56,750 bases of DNA from an uncultured Bacillota bacterium (GTDB lineage Bacteria > Bacillota_I > Bacilli_A > RF39 > UBA660). Positions 6,990 to 14,671 of this stretch are shown piece after piece. Where the stretch lies: contig CAMBIR010000007.1 in NCBI GenBank assembly GCA_945867665.1, positions 1 through 56,750 of the forward strand. Direction: 5' to 3'. The stretch's first letter is position 1. Every line of letters begins with the position of its first letter. Below the pieces are notes generated by a model. That model saw nothing but the letters and a program-made list of their open reading frames with translations, was not told the origin of the DNA and ran no database searches. The translations under genes were made by a program, and so were the position numbers.

Positions 6990-8950
6990 TGAAAAAAAGA
7001 GTATTTATAATAGGTATTATTATTTTAAGTTTTTTCTTTATCTGTCTTTTTAGAGAGAATAATACTAAATCTCTTTTATCTTTAAAAGAAGTTAAGTATA
7101 ATGGGAATAATTTACAGATAAGTATAGATGGAAATAGTAGTGATACTTTACCTACTAGTGGAAATTATTATTTAGTTCGTTATGATTGTAAAAGTAGTGA
7201 TACTACTGTTTATTGGAATAAAACAACTTATACTTTAGATGTTAGTAATAGTAATAAAAAAGGGGGAGTATCTTGTTACTTGGATTTTCAAACTCATCCT
7301 AAGTTAAGTGATATGCCTGCGGGTAGTTATGTTTCATATACTGGTAATAATGGATGTGAAGGAAATCATTGTAAGGGAGAGAACGCTAATTATGTTGATG
7401 ATGCGACGAATATGGGATATTGCTCTAACTCTTCCTATCGTTTTTCAGTTAATGGTTGGCGAATAGGGTATTCAAAGGATGATAGTGCTTATTTAATTAG
7501 TGCAGGAGCTCCTGAATGTTTATGTACTGATTCATCTGGTAATGCGGGAACTAGTTGTAGCAATTATGAAACTACAAGTGGAGTGCCTAAGCATTTGGCG
7601 AATTTAAATCAGGCATCTTTAAAATATTGTAATCAAGATTATGCTTATAACGGAGTGTGTGATGGGACGAGTAGTTGGAATGTTAATGGGAATGATTATC
7701 AGGAATTGACTTTAAATTTAAGCACTAAAAAACCATTAAATTCAAGTAGTAGTACTTATCGAAAAAAATCATATGGAGTAGGTTATGATTTAATTGATAA
7801 TGGAAGTTATTATTGGTTTGCAACTCCTATTAACGCTTCCTCGCCGAATTCGTTCTACTGGACTCCGTCTTACCGGTACGTGAGCATCGACTACTCGGAT
7901 ATTGCGTACGGCGTGCGCCCAGTCCTACGTCTTCAGTCTTCGGTCATCGTTTTAGGAGGAAGTGGTATTTATGAAGATCCTTATACGATAGGAAATAATA
8001 GTTTTAGTATTAATAATGGAAATAAATATGTTAATGCTAGCGAGGCTTCTCAGGTAAAGTTAACTTTAGTTGGGCTATCTGGTGTTAGTCAGATGTGTAT
8101 TAATACAGATAGTACAGGATGTAGTAATTATGTTGATTTTGCCTCTAGTTATACGTTGAATTGGAGTGGGCTAGCTGATGGGAAAAAGACTGTTTATGTT
8201 TACTATAAAGATAGTAGTGATAATATTGTTGCTTCAATGAATCGTAGTATTATTTTAGATAAAACGGCTCCTACTAATAATAGTGTTAGTATAGGGGATG
8301 GTAAAGGGCTTACTCGAACTTTGACAATTTCTAGTACTGGTGCTAGCCAGATGTGTTTTTCTAATACCAGTAGTAGTGCTAGCAATTGTACGAATTGGGT
8401 AGATTATGCTACTAGTTATACTTGGAGACTTAGTGATGGAACTGGTAGTAAGACAGTATATGCTTTCTTTAAGGATGAAGCTGGTAATATTAGTAGTAAA
8501 ACAGCTACTACAACAGTTACTTCTATTGTAGAATTTGTTGTTAATGAAGATTTTAGTGATACTACTTATGATAGTAATATTACTGTTGCTGGTAGTGGAA
8601 GTTATCCTTGGGTCGTTTCTAATGGACAGTTTCAAAGTAATAATAAAGGTGTAAATAGTTCTACTAGTACTTCTACTATTCAGTTTACACCAACAGTTGG
8701 ATCAACTTTATCTTTTGATTATGGAGTATCTTCTGAAGCTAATTATGATAAATTAACGATTACTTTAGCAGGAAATAATACAACAACAACATTAGTTAAT
8801 GCAATTAGTGGTACTAAAACAGGTACAGTATCAGGTATTGCTTTATCGGAAGGGGTTACTTATACTTTAACACTATCTTATTCAAAGGATGGTAGTAGTG
8901 CTAGTGGTTCTGATATTGGTTATATTCGTAGTTTGAGAATTCAATCATAA
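6986..8950 (+). CDS. DGR target protein 2: lectin-like domain with internal VR and C-terminal Ig-like modules
   Basis: A 654-residue exported protein. It has a signal or anchor helix (residues 5-23), a small beta module (DGNSSDTLPTSG), then a C-type-lectin-like domain paralogous to target 1 (NGCEGNHC, NGWRIGY, SAGAPEC, YYWFATP, GVRPVLRL). VR2 encodes residues about 283-315. Unlike most DGR targets, the protein continues for over 300 residues: two Ig-like repeats with SQMC motifs and a TAPTN linker, then a beta-sandwich starting VNEDFSD. GTG 6986 and ATG 6989 are both served by GAGGTGAG; either overlaps the RT stop, suggesting coupled translation. Likely a surface-displayed binding protein; ligand unknown. 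Confidence 0.87.
   Translation: MMKKRVFIIGIIILSFFFICLFRENNTKSLLSLKEVKYNGNNLQISIDGNSSDTLPTSGNYYLVRYDCKSSDTTVYWNKTTYTLDVSNSNKKGGVSCYLDFQTHPKLSDMPAGSYVSYTGNNGCEGNHCKGENANYVDDATNMGYCSNSSYRFSVNGWRIGYSKDDSAYLISAGAPECLCTDSSGNAGTSCSNYETTSGVPKHLANLNQASLKYCNQDYAYNGVCDGTSSWNVNGNDYQELTLNLSTKKPLNSSSSTYRKKSYGVGYDLIDNGSYYWFATPINASSPNSFYWTPSYRYVSIDYSDIAYGVRPVLRLQSSVIVLGGSGIYEDPYTIGNNSFSINNGNKYVNASEASQVKLTLVGLSGVSQMCINTDSTGCSNYVDFASSYTLNWSGLADGKKTVYVYYKDSSDNIVASMNRSIILDKTAPTNNSVSIGDGKGLTRTLTISSTGASQMCFSNTSSSASNCTNWVDYATSYTWRLSDGTGSKTVYAFFKDEAGNISSKTATTTVTSIVEFVVNEDFSDTTYDSNITVAGSGSYPWVVSNGQFQSNNKGVNSSTSTSTIQFTPTVGSTLSFDYGVSSEANYDKLTITLAGNNTTTTLVNAISGTKTGTVSGIALSEGVTYTLTLSYSKDGSSASGSDIGYIRSLRIQS
7832..7927 (+). 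repeat. DGR variable repeat VR2
   Basis: This 96-bp copy of the template repeat has the same length as TR. Between its second base and the GCGTGCGCCCA block, 15 positions differ, every one of them an adenine in TR. This is the hallmark of adenine-specific mutagenic retrohoming. A single G/A difference at 7833 lies at the very 5' edge, probably outside the transferred tract. The 3' end CAGTCCTACGTCTTC equals that of VR1. Confidence 0.96.
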
Positions 8951-8962
8951 TAGGAGGAAGTT

Positions 8963-9778
8963 ATGAAGAGGAAGAATATTGTTAGAATTATAATTGCGGG
9001 GATTATTTCTTTTATTATTTTGATTATTGTTTTGTTATTGCTTTCTAGGACTAAGGATGGGCGTTTATTAGATTTGTATAAGACTAGTTGGGGTAATGAG
9101 GCAAAGGATGAGATGGTTGGATTTTTATATGATAGGTATCAAGTAGAAGATGGATATAAGTTTTTTCTTGTTGGTAGTGATATGAATCATGATGTTGAAG
9201 ATACTTATGGGTTATATTATAGGGAGAAGAAAACTATTTTTGAAGAATTTTCTTCTATTTATAAGAGTTATATTCTACTAGATTTGATGAATTATGATAC
9301 CCATGGATATGATGATAAGAGAAGTTGTTATTTTTATCCTTTAGATGAATTTAAGGATGCTTATTTAAAGTATTATGGTGTGATAGATGATTTTAAGATT
9401 GATACTGATGAAAAATATTCTCCTAGGTTTTATTTAGATAATGATAAGATTTGTATTACTAAAGATGTGGAAGGAAAACAATATAGTAAGGCGATTGATA
9501 CTTATTTTGTAAATGGTATTTATAAGGATAATGAGATTATTATTTATGAGAGAGTTGCTTTTGTTAAGATAGGGGATAATTTTATTGATTTTTATGGGGA
9601 TTATTCGATGAAAGATAAGGTATATTCTTTAGATAAAAGTAAGACTGATTTATCTTTTATTCATAATTCTAAGATTGTATCTAATGTACTTATGCAGTAT
9701 AGAGATAAGTTTCCTATTTATGAATATCATTATAAAAAGGGTGAGTCAACTTATTATTTGGAGAGTATTTCAAGATGA
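8963..9778 (+). CDS. Membrane-anchored protein of unknown function
   Basis: Encodes 271 residues with one N-terminal transmembrane helix (about 9-28), followed by a soluble, acidic, tyrosine-rich domain expected outside the cell. No recognisable family motif or catalytic signature is seen. AGGAGG precedes the ATG, only 12 bases after target 2 ends, and the gene overlaps the next one by four bases (ATGA), so it is probably part of the same transcript as the DGR. It could help anchor or handle the displayed lectins, but this is only context. Confidence 0.6.
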   Translation: MKRKNIVRIIIAGIISFIILIIVLLLLSRTKDGRLLDLYKTSWGNEAKDEMVGFLYDRYQVEDGYKFFLVGSDMNHDVEDTYGLYYREKKTIFEEFSSIYKSYILLDLMNYDTHGYDDKRSCYFYPLDEFKDAYLKYYGVIDDFKIDTDEKYSPRFYLDNDKICITKDVEGKQYSKAIDTYFVNGIYKDNEIIIYERVAFVKIGDNFIDFYGDYSMKDKVYSLDKSKTDLSFIHNSKIVSNVLMQYRDKFPIYEYHYKKGESTYYLESISR

Positions 9779-10308
9779 AGAAGGTAATGACCAGGTTAGG
9801 GATAATGTTAGTTAGTATTCTAATTTGTTATTTAATCTTCTTCTTTTTTTATTCTAGAAAGATAGAAGTAAAGTTATCTAGATGTATTGATGGAGATACT
9901 GTAGAAGTATTTTTAGATGGAGAAAAGAGGAAAATTAGGTTGTTAGGAATTGATACTCCAGAGATATCTTTTCATAAAAATGAAGAATATGGAACTGAGG
10001 CTTTAGAATATACTTGTTCTTTATTGAAAAGTTCTCGCCATATTTATTTAGAGTACGATAGAAATAGTAATCGATATGATAAGTATGGAAGAACATTAGG
10101 ATGGCTATTTGTTGATGAGGGGAATTTAAGTGAATTGTTGGTGAAGAATGGTTATGCGAAGGTTAGATATATTTATGGAGATTATCAATATTTAGATAAT
10201 TTATGTTCTTTACAAAGAGAGGCTTATTCAAAAAAATTAAGAGTATGGTCTATTATGGATGATTATTCTAGTAATTATTGTATGAAAAATGGGTTAACAA
10301 ACAGTTAG
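9775..10308 (+). CDS. Membrane-anchored thermonuclease (SNase-like)
   Basis: Encodes 177 residues of the staphylococcal nuclease family, a calcium-dependent nuclease for DNA and RNA. One membrane helix (about 8-28) is followed by the OB-fold. Catalytic elements are present: CIDGDTVEV, the Arg and Asp in IRLLGIDTPE, and the second Arg in DKYGRTLGW. It ends near RVW, at the usual family end. It overlaps the preceding membrane-protein gene. It is likely exposed outside the membrane, where it could degrade extracellular DNA. Whether it has any role with the DGR is unknown. Confidence 0.9.
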   Translation: MKKVMTRLGIMLVSILICYLIFFFFYSRKIEVKLSRCIDGDTVEVFLDGEKRKIRLLGIDTPEISFHKNEEYGTEALEYTCSLLKSSRHIYLEYDRNSNRYDKYGRTLGWLFVDEGNLSELLVKNGYAKVRYIYGDYQYLDNLCSLQREAYSKKLRVWSIMDDYSSNYCMKNGLTNS

Positions 10309-10350
10309 ATAGGTGTTATAATACTTAGAAATTGATTTGGAGGTACTTAT

Positions 10351-11889
10351 ATGTTTGGTGGTAGACTGAGTAAATTTCAAGAAAGACTTAGGAATATTCG
10401 ATTGACAAAGAGTAAAAAAAATAAATTTCAAGTAGAAAATGAAAAATTTGTTTGTGAAAAAGTAGAAGAGATTAAGAAAAAAGTTAGGGAAGATGGTACG
10501 GTTTATCGCAAAAGAATTTCAAGAGGAACAGGGAAAAAAGAAGACAAGTTTAAAAAAAATATTTCTTTTCCTATAGACGCTAAGGATGAAGTAAAAGAAG
10601 ATGTTAAAGTTGATTTCATGCTTAAAGGTGGGGTGTTTGTTAATCAAGAGAAGGAGTCCTTTCAAGAAGATGAAAAAAGTACTTATGGGGAAGATGAGGT
10701 ACAAAGTAAAGTTAGAAAGATAGAAGAGAGAGGGCCTAAAATTCCTAAGAAGAGGGTAATTTATTCTTGGGGTGATGAAGAAAATCATCATCAAGATGTT
10801 GGTGAGAAAAGTAAGGATAGTCAGTTAAAAGAACTAGGTAGCGATATTATTGATAAGATTAAGAATCAATTTGAATGTTACTTGGATGAGGTTGATGTTT
10901 TAGCAGGAGAGATTTATTTTGTTGGGGAACTTCTAGAAAATGAAATTGAGCTTTCAAAAGTTAATTCTTTAAGAAAAAGAATTAATGAATTAATTGATAA
11001 AGTGAATGCCATTATTCAACAATATCATTTATATAAGAAAAATTTATATCTTGATGAAGTAATTGAGATAGAAGATTCTTCGATTGTTGATGATATGATA
11101 GCTTATCGTGATTTATTAGATTCTTCGATGGACAAGAAGAAATTTGTAAAAGAATATCAAGCGTTAGAAGAGTTTTGGTTATTATATCGTCATTTGAGTG
11201 AGGTAAAAGAAGAGACTTTATCCTTAATGGATAGGCATCAAGAGAAAGAAAATACTTATTTAGATCGAGATAAAAAATATTTAGAGATACAGAAAAATTT
11301 ATCTATAGAAAGTGATGCTTTGTTAAAATGTAATGAAGATATTATGAAACAAGATGCATATTTTCAGGAACTTAATTCTAAAATAGGTTTAATTCAAAAA
11401 GAAGAATATTTGACTTATCAGCTAAGAGGAATGGATGATTTGCTTGGTCATGGTCTTAAATATATGGGCTTAATGCTATTATCTCCTTTTAGTGGTTTAC
11501 TTCCTTCTATTGGTTATCAGGCACTTTTGACAAGAAGAATGGTACAAAGTGCATATCATGGTCTTCATTTTGAAAAAAAGAGACATATTCATTATTACGC
11601 TAATGATTATGAGAGTGAAATCTTAGCTAAGTTATCTGATATTGATTATACTTCTTATTTGTTAAGTGATACACTAGATAATGTTCTACGGTTAAAAGAA
11701 GACTTTTTAAGGCAGTATCAATCAAATATTCCTTTATATGAAGATTTTTTAAAAAAGATAAATATTATGGAAGAAAAAATAATTCATCAGCAGAATCGAG
11801 TTAATATTATTTCTAAAAAATTAAAAAAGAGTCAAGAAAGAAATCAACATAAGATGATGAAGGTGCGTGATTTAAATCAAAATGATTAA
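10351..11889 (+). CDS. Large coiled-coil protein with a hydrophobic C-terminal segment
   Basis: Encodes 512 residues. The first 170 are Lys/Glu-rich and look disordered. Residues about 170-360 are long charged helices likely to form coiled coils. A hydrophobic stretch near residues 365-395 (KYMGLMLLSPFSGLLPSIGY) may insert in the membrane. Another helical region follows. GGAGGT precedes the start. I do not recognise the family. The architecture resembles cytoplasmic scaffold or cell-division-associated proteins, but nothing here proves that. Confidence 0.6.
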   Translation: MFGGRLSKFQERLRNIRLTKSKKNKFQVENEKFVCEKVEEIKKKVREDGTVYRKRISRGTGKKEDKFKKNISFPIDAKDEVKEDVKVDFMLKGGVFVNQEKESFQEDEKSTYGEDEVQSKVRKIEERGPKIPKKRVIYSWGDEENHHQDVGEKSKDSQLKELGSDIIDKIKNQFECYLDEVDVLAGEIYFVGELLENEIELSKVNSLRKRINELIDKVNAIIQQYHLYKKNLYLDEVIEIEDSSIVDDMIAYRDLLDSSMDKKKFVKEYQALEEFWLLYRHLSEVKEETLSLMDRHQEKENTYLDRDKKYLEIQKNLSIESDALLKCNEDIMKQDAYFQELNSKIGLIQKEEYLTYQLRGMDDLLGHGLKYMGLMLLSPFSGLLPSIGYQALLTRRMVQSAYHGLHFEKKRHIHYYANDYESEILAKLSDIDYTSYLLSDTLDNVLRLKEDFLRQYQSNIPLYEDFLKKINIMEEKIIHQQNRVNIISKKLKKSQERNQHKMMKVRDLNQND

Positions 11890-12216
11890 AGCTGTATCGT
11901 AATAAATTGATAAAAATTCAAGAAAATTACGACATGGCGTAATAAATTGGCAAAAGATGGATATTATATTATAATAGTTACTGAAAAGAGGGAGATTGCT
12001 ATGGTGATTCGTGAACGATATTTAATAACTTATTGCTAAGATAATTAGAAAAGAAAATATTTATAAAAATATTACAATCTTGATAGATGATAAAAGATAT
12101 AATATGCTTTTTGATTTTCTTCATGATTGTATTTTTCTTTTGGAAAATTTTTTATGTATCTAGTTTATTTTTTTAAATTGTGGTAACATTATCATTAGAT
12201 AGATAGGTGGTGTTTT
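11890..12216 (+). other. Non-coding gap with CGTAATAAATTG direct repeats and a possible ATPase-gene relic
   Basis: CGTAATAAATTG occurs at 11898-11909 and 11938-11949, 40 nt apart. An ATG at 12001, with a GAGGGAGAT site upstream, opens a 12-codon peptide beginning MVIRERYL and then stops. That opening resembles the N-terminus of DUF4143-type ATPases, the family found at 281. The rest is AT-rich with no credible gene. It may be the decayed remains of a second such locus; evidence is thin. Confidence 0.3.
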
Positions 12217-12753
12217 ATGATAGAAGTAATTGATAAAGATACGATGGTTAAGATGATGGCTTTAATTTTATGTGGTATTCGTTATGAAAAAAATACTTAT
12301 GTGGTTTTTGCTATTCGTAGAGATAAGATTGGTGCTAATTTGTTTGTTAGTAAGGTTACTAAAAATAGTAGTGGTCTTACGATGGATGATTGTTTTTCTA
12401 ATGGAGAAAAAGAGGTAGTTGATGGTATTGTTCAAAAATTTTTAAATCATGTACCAAGGGAAGAATTAGAGAATAGTGGTTTTGTTATTATTGATGATAT
12501 TCTTTTAAGTGGAATACAATATTATGATATTAATAAATGTTATGTTAGTACAGTTCCTTTAATTAAAGTAAAAGAGATGATGAAGTATTATTCTTTTATA
12601 AGAAAGACTATTTTTGAGCAACCAATTTTAGATGTTCAGGAGGATAGGAGAATTTTTAATGAAGGGTATATTGGTAATTTATTTTTAATTTTATTAGGAA
12701 TTGGTGTTATTGTATTTTGTGTTTTTGTTGTTATGATGACTTTTTTTAAATGA
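12217..12753 (+). CDS. Tail-anchored protein of unknown function
   Basis: Encodes 178 residues: a soluble alpha/beta part (YVVFAIRRDKIGANLFVSKV) and one C-terminal membrane helix (about 151-174) ending FFK. The topology suggests a cytoplasmic domain held at the membrane by its tail. GATAGGTGG precedes the ATG. It sits four bases before the ABC transporter genes and may be translated with them. No family or catalytic residues are recognised. Confidence 0.6.
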   Translation: MIEVIDKDTMVKMMALILCGIRYEKNTYVVFAIRRDKIGANLFVSKVTKNSSGLTMDDCFSNGEKEVVDGIVQKFLNHVPREELENSGFVIIDDILLSGIQYYDINKCYVSTVPLIKVKEMMKYYSFIRKTIFEQPILDVQEDRRIFNEGYIGNLFLILLGIGVIVFCVFVVMMTFFK

Positions 12754-12769
12754 GAGGATGGGTGAGATA

Positions 12770-13522
12770 ATGATTTGTGTTGATGATGTTTCTAAAAAAT
12801 TTGAGAAGAAAATTTCTAAGAAGGAAACTATTTCTTTTTATGCAGATAGGAATTTATCTTTTTGTTTAAAGGAGGGGCAAATTTTAGGAATATTAGGACC
12901 AAATGGTGCTGGTAAGACTACTTTGCTGAGAATGCTTTCTGGTTTGATGATGCCAAGTGAAGGAAAAATTTTGATTGATGGAATGAGTTATTTGGATAAG
13001 AGTAGGGAGATAAAAAAAGAAATTGCTTTTTTATCGGGAAGTACTAAACTTTATAAGGATATTTCTCCTCTTGAGTTATTAGAGATGTGTGGAGAATATT
13101 ATGGGGTAGAAAAAGACGAACTTGAAGGGAGAATTCATGATATTGTAAAAAGATTTCAGATGGAAGACTTTTTATATCAGAGAATAGAGAATTTATCAAC
13201 AGGGCAATATCAAAGAGTAAGTATTGCTAGATGTTTGGTACATAATCCTAAGTATTATATTTTTGATGAGGCTACTAGCGGATTAGATGTTATTTCTAGT
13301 CAAATTATTATTGATTTTATTAAGGAAGAAAAAAAGAGGGGAAAAGGAATTATTTATTCTACCCACTATATGGAAGAAGCTAGTAGTATTTGTGATGATA
13401 TTTTGATGATTCATCATGGAGAAATTATGATTTTGGATAAGGCTAAAAATATTTTGAAAAAGACAAGTACAGATAATTTGCGTGATGCTTTTTTTGCACT
13501 TGTTTCTATGGAGGAGAAATGA
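12770..13522 (+). CDS. ABC transporter ATP-binding protein (NatA-like)
   Basis: Encodes about 250 residues of a single ABC ATPase. Walker A is GPNGAGKTT, the signature motif reads LSTGQYQR, Walker B ends in YYIFDEAT, and the switch His is in STHYMEE. It is most like the NatA/ABC-2 exporter class. It pairs with the permease that follows, overlapping by four bases. ATG at 12770 (MICVDDVSKKF) is preferred: GGTGA lies four bases before it and the protein then starts at the usual family position. ATG at 12758 would have almost no spacing to its ribosome binding site. Substrate unknown; sodium or peptide export is typical of relatives. Confidence 0.9.
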   Translation: MICVDDVSKKFEKKISKKETISFYADRNLSFCLKEGQILGILGPNGAGKTTLLRMLSGLMMPSEGKILIDGMSYLDKSREIKKEIAFLSGSTKLYKDISPLELLEMCGEYYGVEKDELEGRIHDIVKRFQMEDFLYQRIENLSTGQYQRVSIARCLVHNPKYYIFDEATSGLDVISSQIIIDFIKEEKKRGKGIIYSTHYMEEASSICDDILMIHHGEIMILDKAKNILKKTSTDNLRDAFFALVSMEEK

Positions 13523-14661
13523 GAGAGATAATCATTACAATTAAGAAAGAATTAAGGTCAATACTTAGGGATAAGAAAACTTTTGTTACTTTACTTTTAT
13601 TTCCTCTTTTAATTCCAGTGATGATTTTTCTATATGCTTATATGTATGATAGTGAGATGGAGAATGATACTTATTTGATTGGAATTGATTATTCTTTGAA
13701 TCAGACAGAAAGGGAAATTTTAAGTGAAGTAAATCTTAAGGTTAAAAATTATGCTTCTAAAAATAAGATGATAAAAGCGTATGATAAGGGAGATATTTTT
13801 GGATATATTCATTTAAAAGAGGATGGGAAATATGTTATTTATGTGAATGAAAATTCTTCGGATGGAATGAAAGTTAAGGGCTATATGTTATCTTATTTGG
13901 AAGGATATAATACTTATTTATCTAAACTTTATTTGATTGGGGAAGATATTGATGTAGAGAAAGCAACTAAGCAAATTGAATATGATGTTGTTAATTTAGA
14001 GGGAGATAATTTTCTTCTTAATTTGATGTTTACCATAGCTTTTACTTATATTGTGATGTCTATTGTTATTGCTACTACAAATATGGCGACTAACGCTACT
14101 GCTGTTGAAAGAGAAAATGGAACTTTGGAGACGATTTTAACTTTTCCTGTTTCTTCGAAAAATTTAATTTTGGGAAAATATATTGCTACTGTAATTATGG
14201 GCTTTTTGTCTGCTTTTATTGGCTTAGTTTTAACGATAATTAGTTTATTTGTTGTTGTTCAAAACTTTTCTTTCTTTAAAGATTTGGCATACAAACTTGA
14301 AGTGGGGAGTATTTTTGTTTCTTTTGTTGTTATTTTTATTTCTTCTTTGTTTATAGCGGGACTTTCCATTATGCTTACTATTTTTACGAAAAGTTATAAA
14401 GAGGCTCAGTCTGTTAGTTCTGTTTTGAATATTTTGACGATTATTCCTATGATGATTTCTTTAATTGGGATATCTATTCAGAAGTGGTTTTATTTGATTC
14501 CTATTTTTAATTATACCCAAATGCTTATGGATGTATTCTCTGGAAATATTAATGGGGAAGCAATTTTGATGATGGTTTTATCTTCTGTTTTTTATGTATT
14601 TTTCATTTTAAATTTTATTATTAAAAAATATCATTCAGAAGAAGTTTTATTTGGAAAATAG
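13519..14661 (+). CDS. ABC-2 type permease (NatB-like)
   Basis: Encodes 380 residues with the ABC-2 layout: one N-terminal helix (about 22-40), a large extracellular loop (about 45-165), then five membrane helices ending near residue 375. The conserved ATNMATNATAVERENGTLETIL stretch (split here only by eye) marks the cytoplasmic coupling region typical of the NatB subgroup. Start ATG overlaps the ATPase stop. Together they form a two-gene exporter, in the same direction as the following M13 peptidase. Confidence 0.88.
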   Translation: MREIIITIKKELRSILRDKKTFVTLLLFPLLIPVMIFLYAYMYDSEMENDTYLIGIDYSLNQTEREILSEVNLKVKNYASKNKMIKAYDKGDIFGYIHLKEDGKYVIYVNENSSDGMKVKGYMLSYLEGYNTYLSKLYLIGEDIDVEKATKQIEYDVVNLEGDNFLLNLMFTIAFTYIVMSIVIATTNMATNATAVERENGTLETILTFPVSSKNLILGKYIATVIMGFLSAFIGLVLTIISLFVVVQNFSFFKDLAYKLEVGSIFVSFVVIFISSLFIAGLSIMLTIFTKSYKEAQSVSSVLNILTIIPMMISLIGISIQKWFYLIPIFNYTQMLMDVFSGNINGEAILMMVLSSVFYVFFILNFIIKKYHSEEVLFGK

Positions 14662-14671
14662 GTGGATATGT

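Noticed and set aside
8203-8635. Minus-strand open frames inside target 2
   Set aside because: They are shadows of the repetitive, Ser/Thr-rich plus-strand gene. No ribosome site or family pattern is seen.
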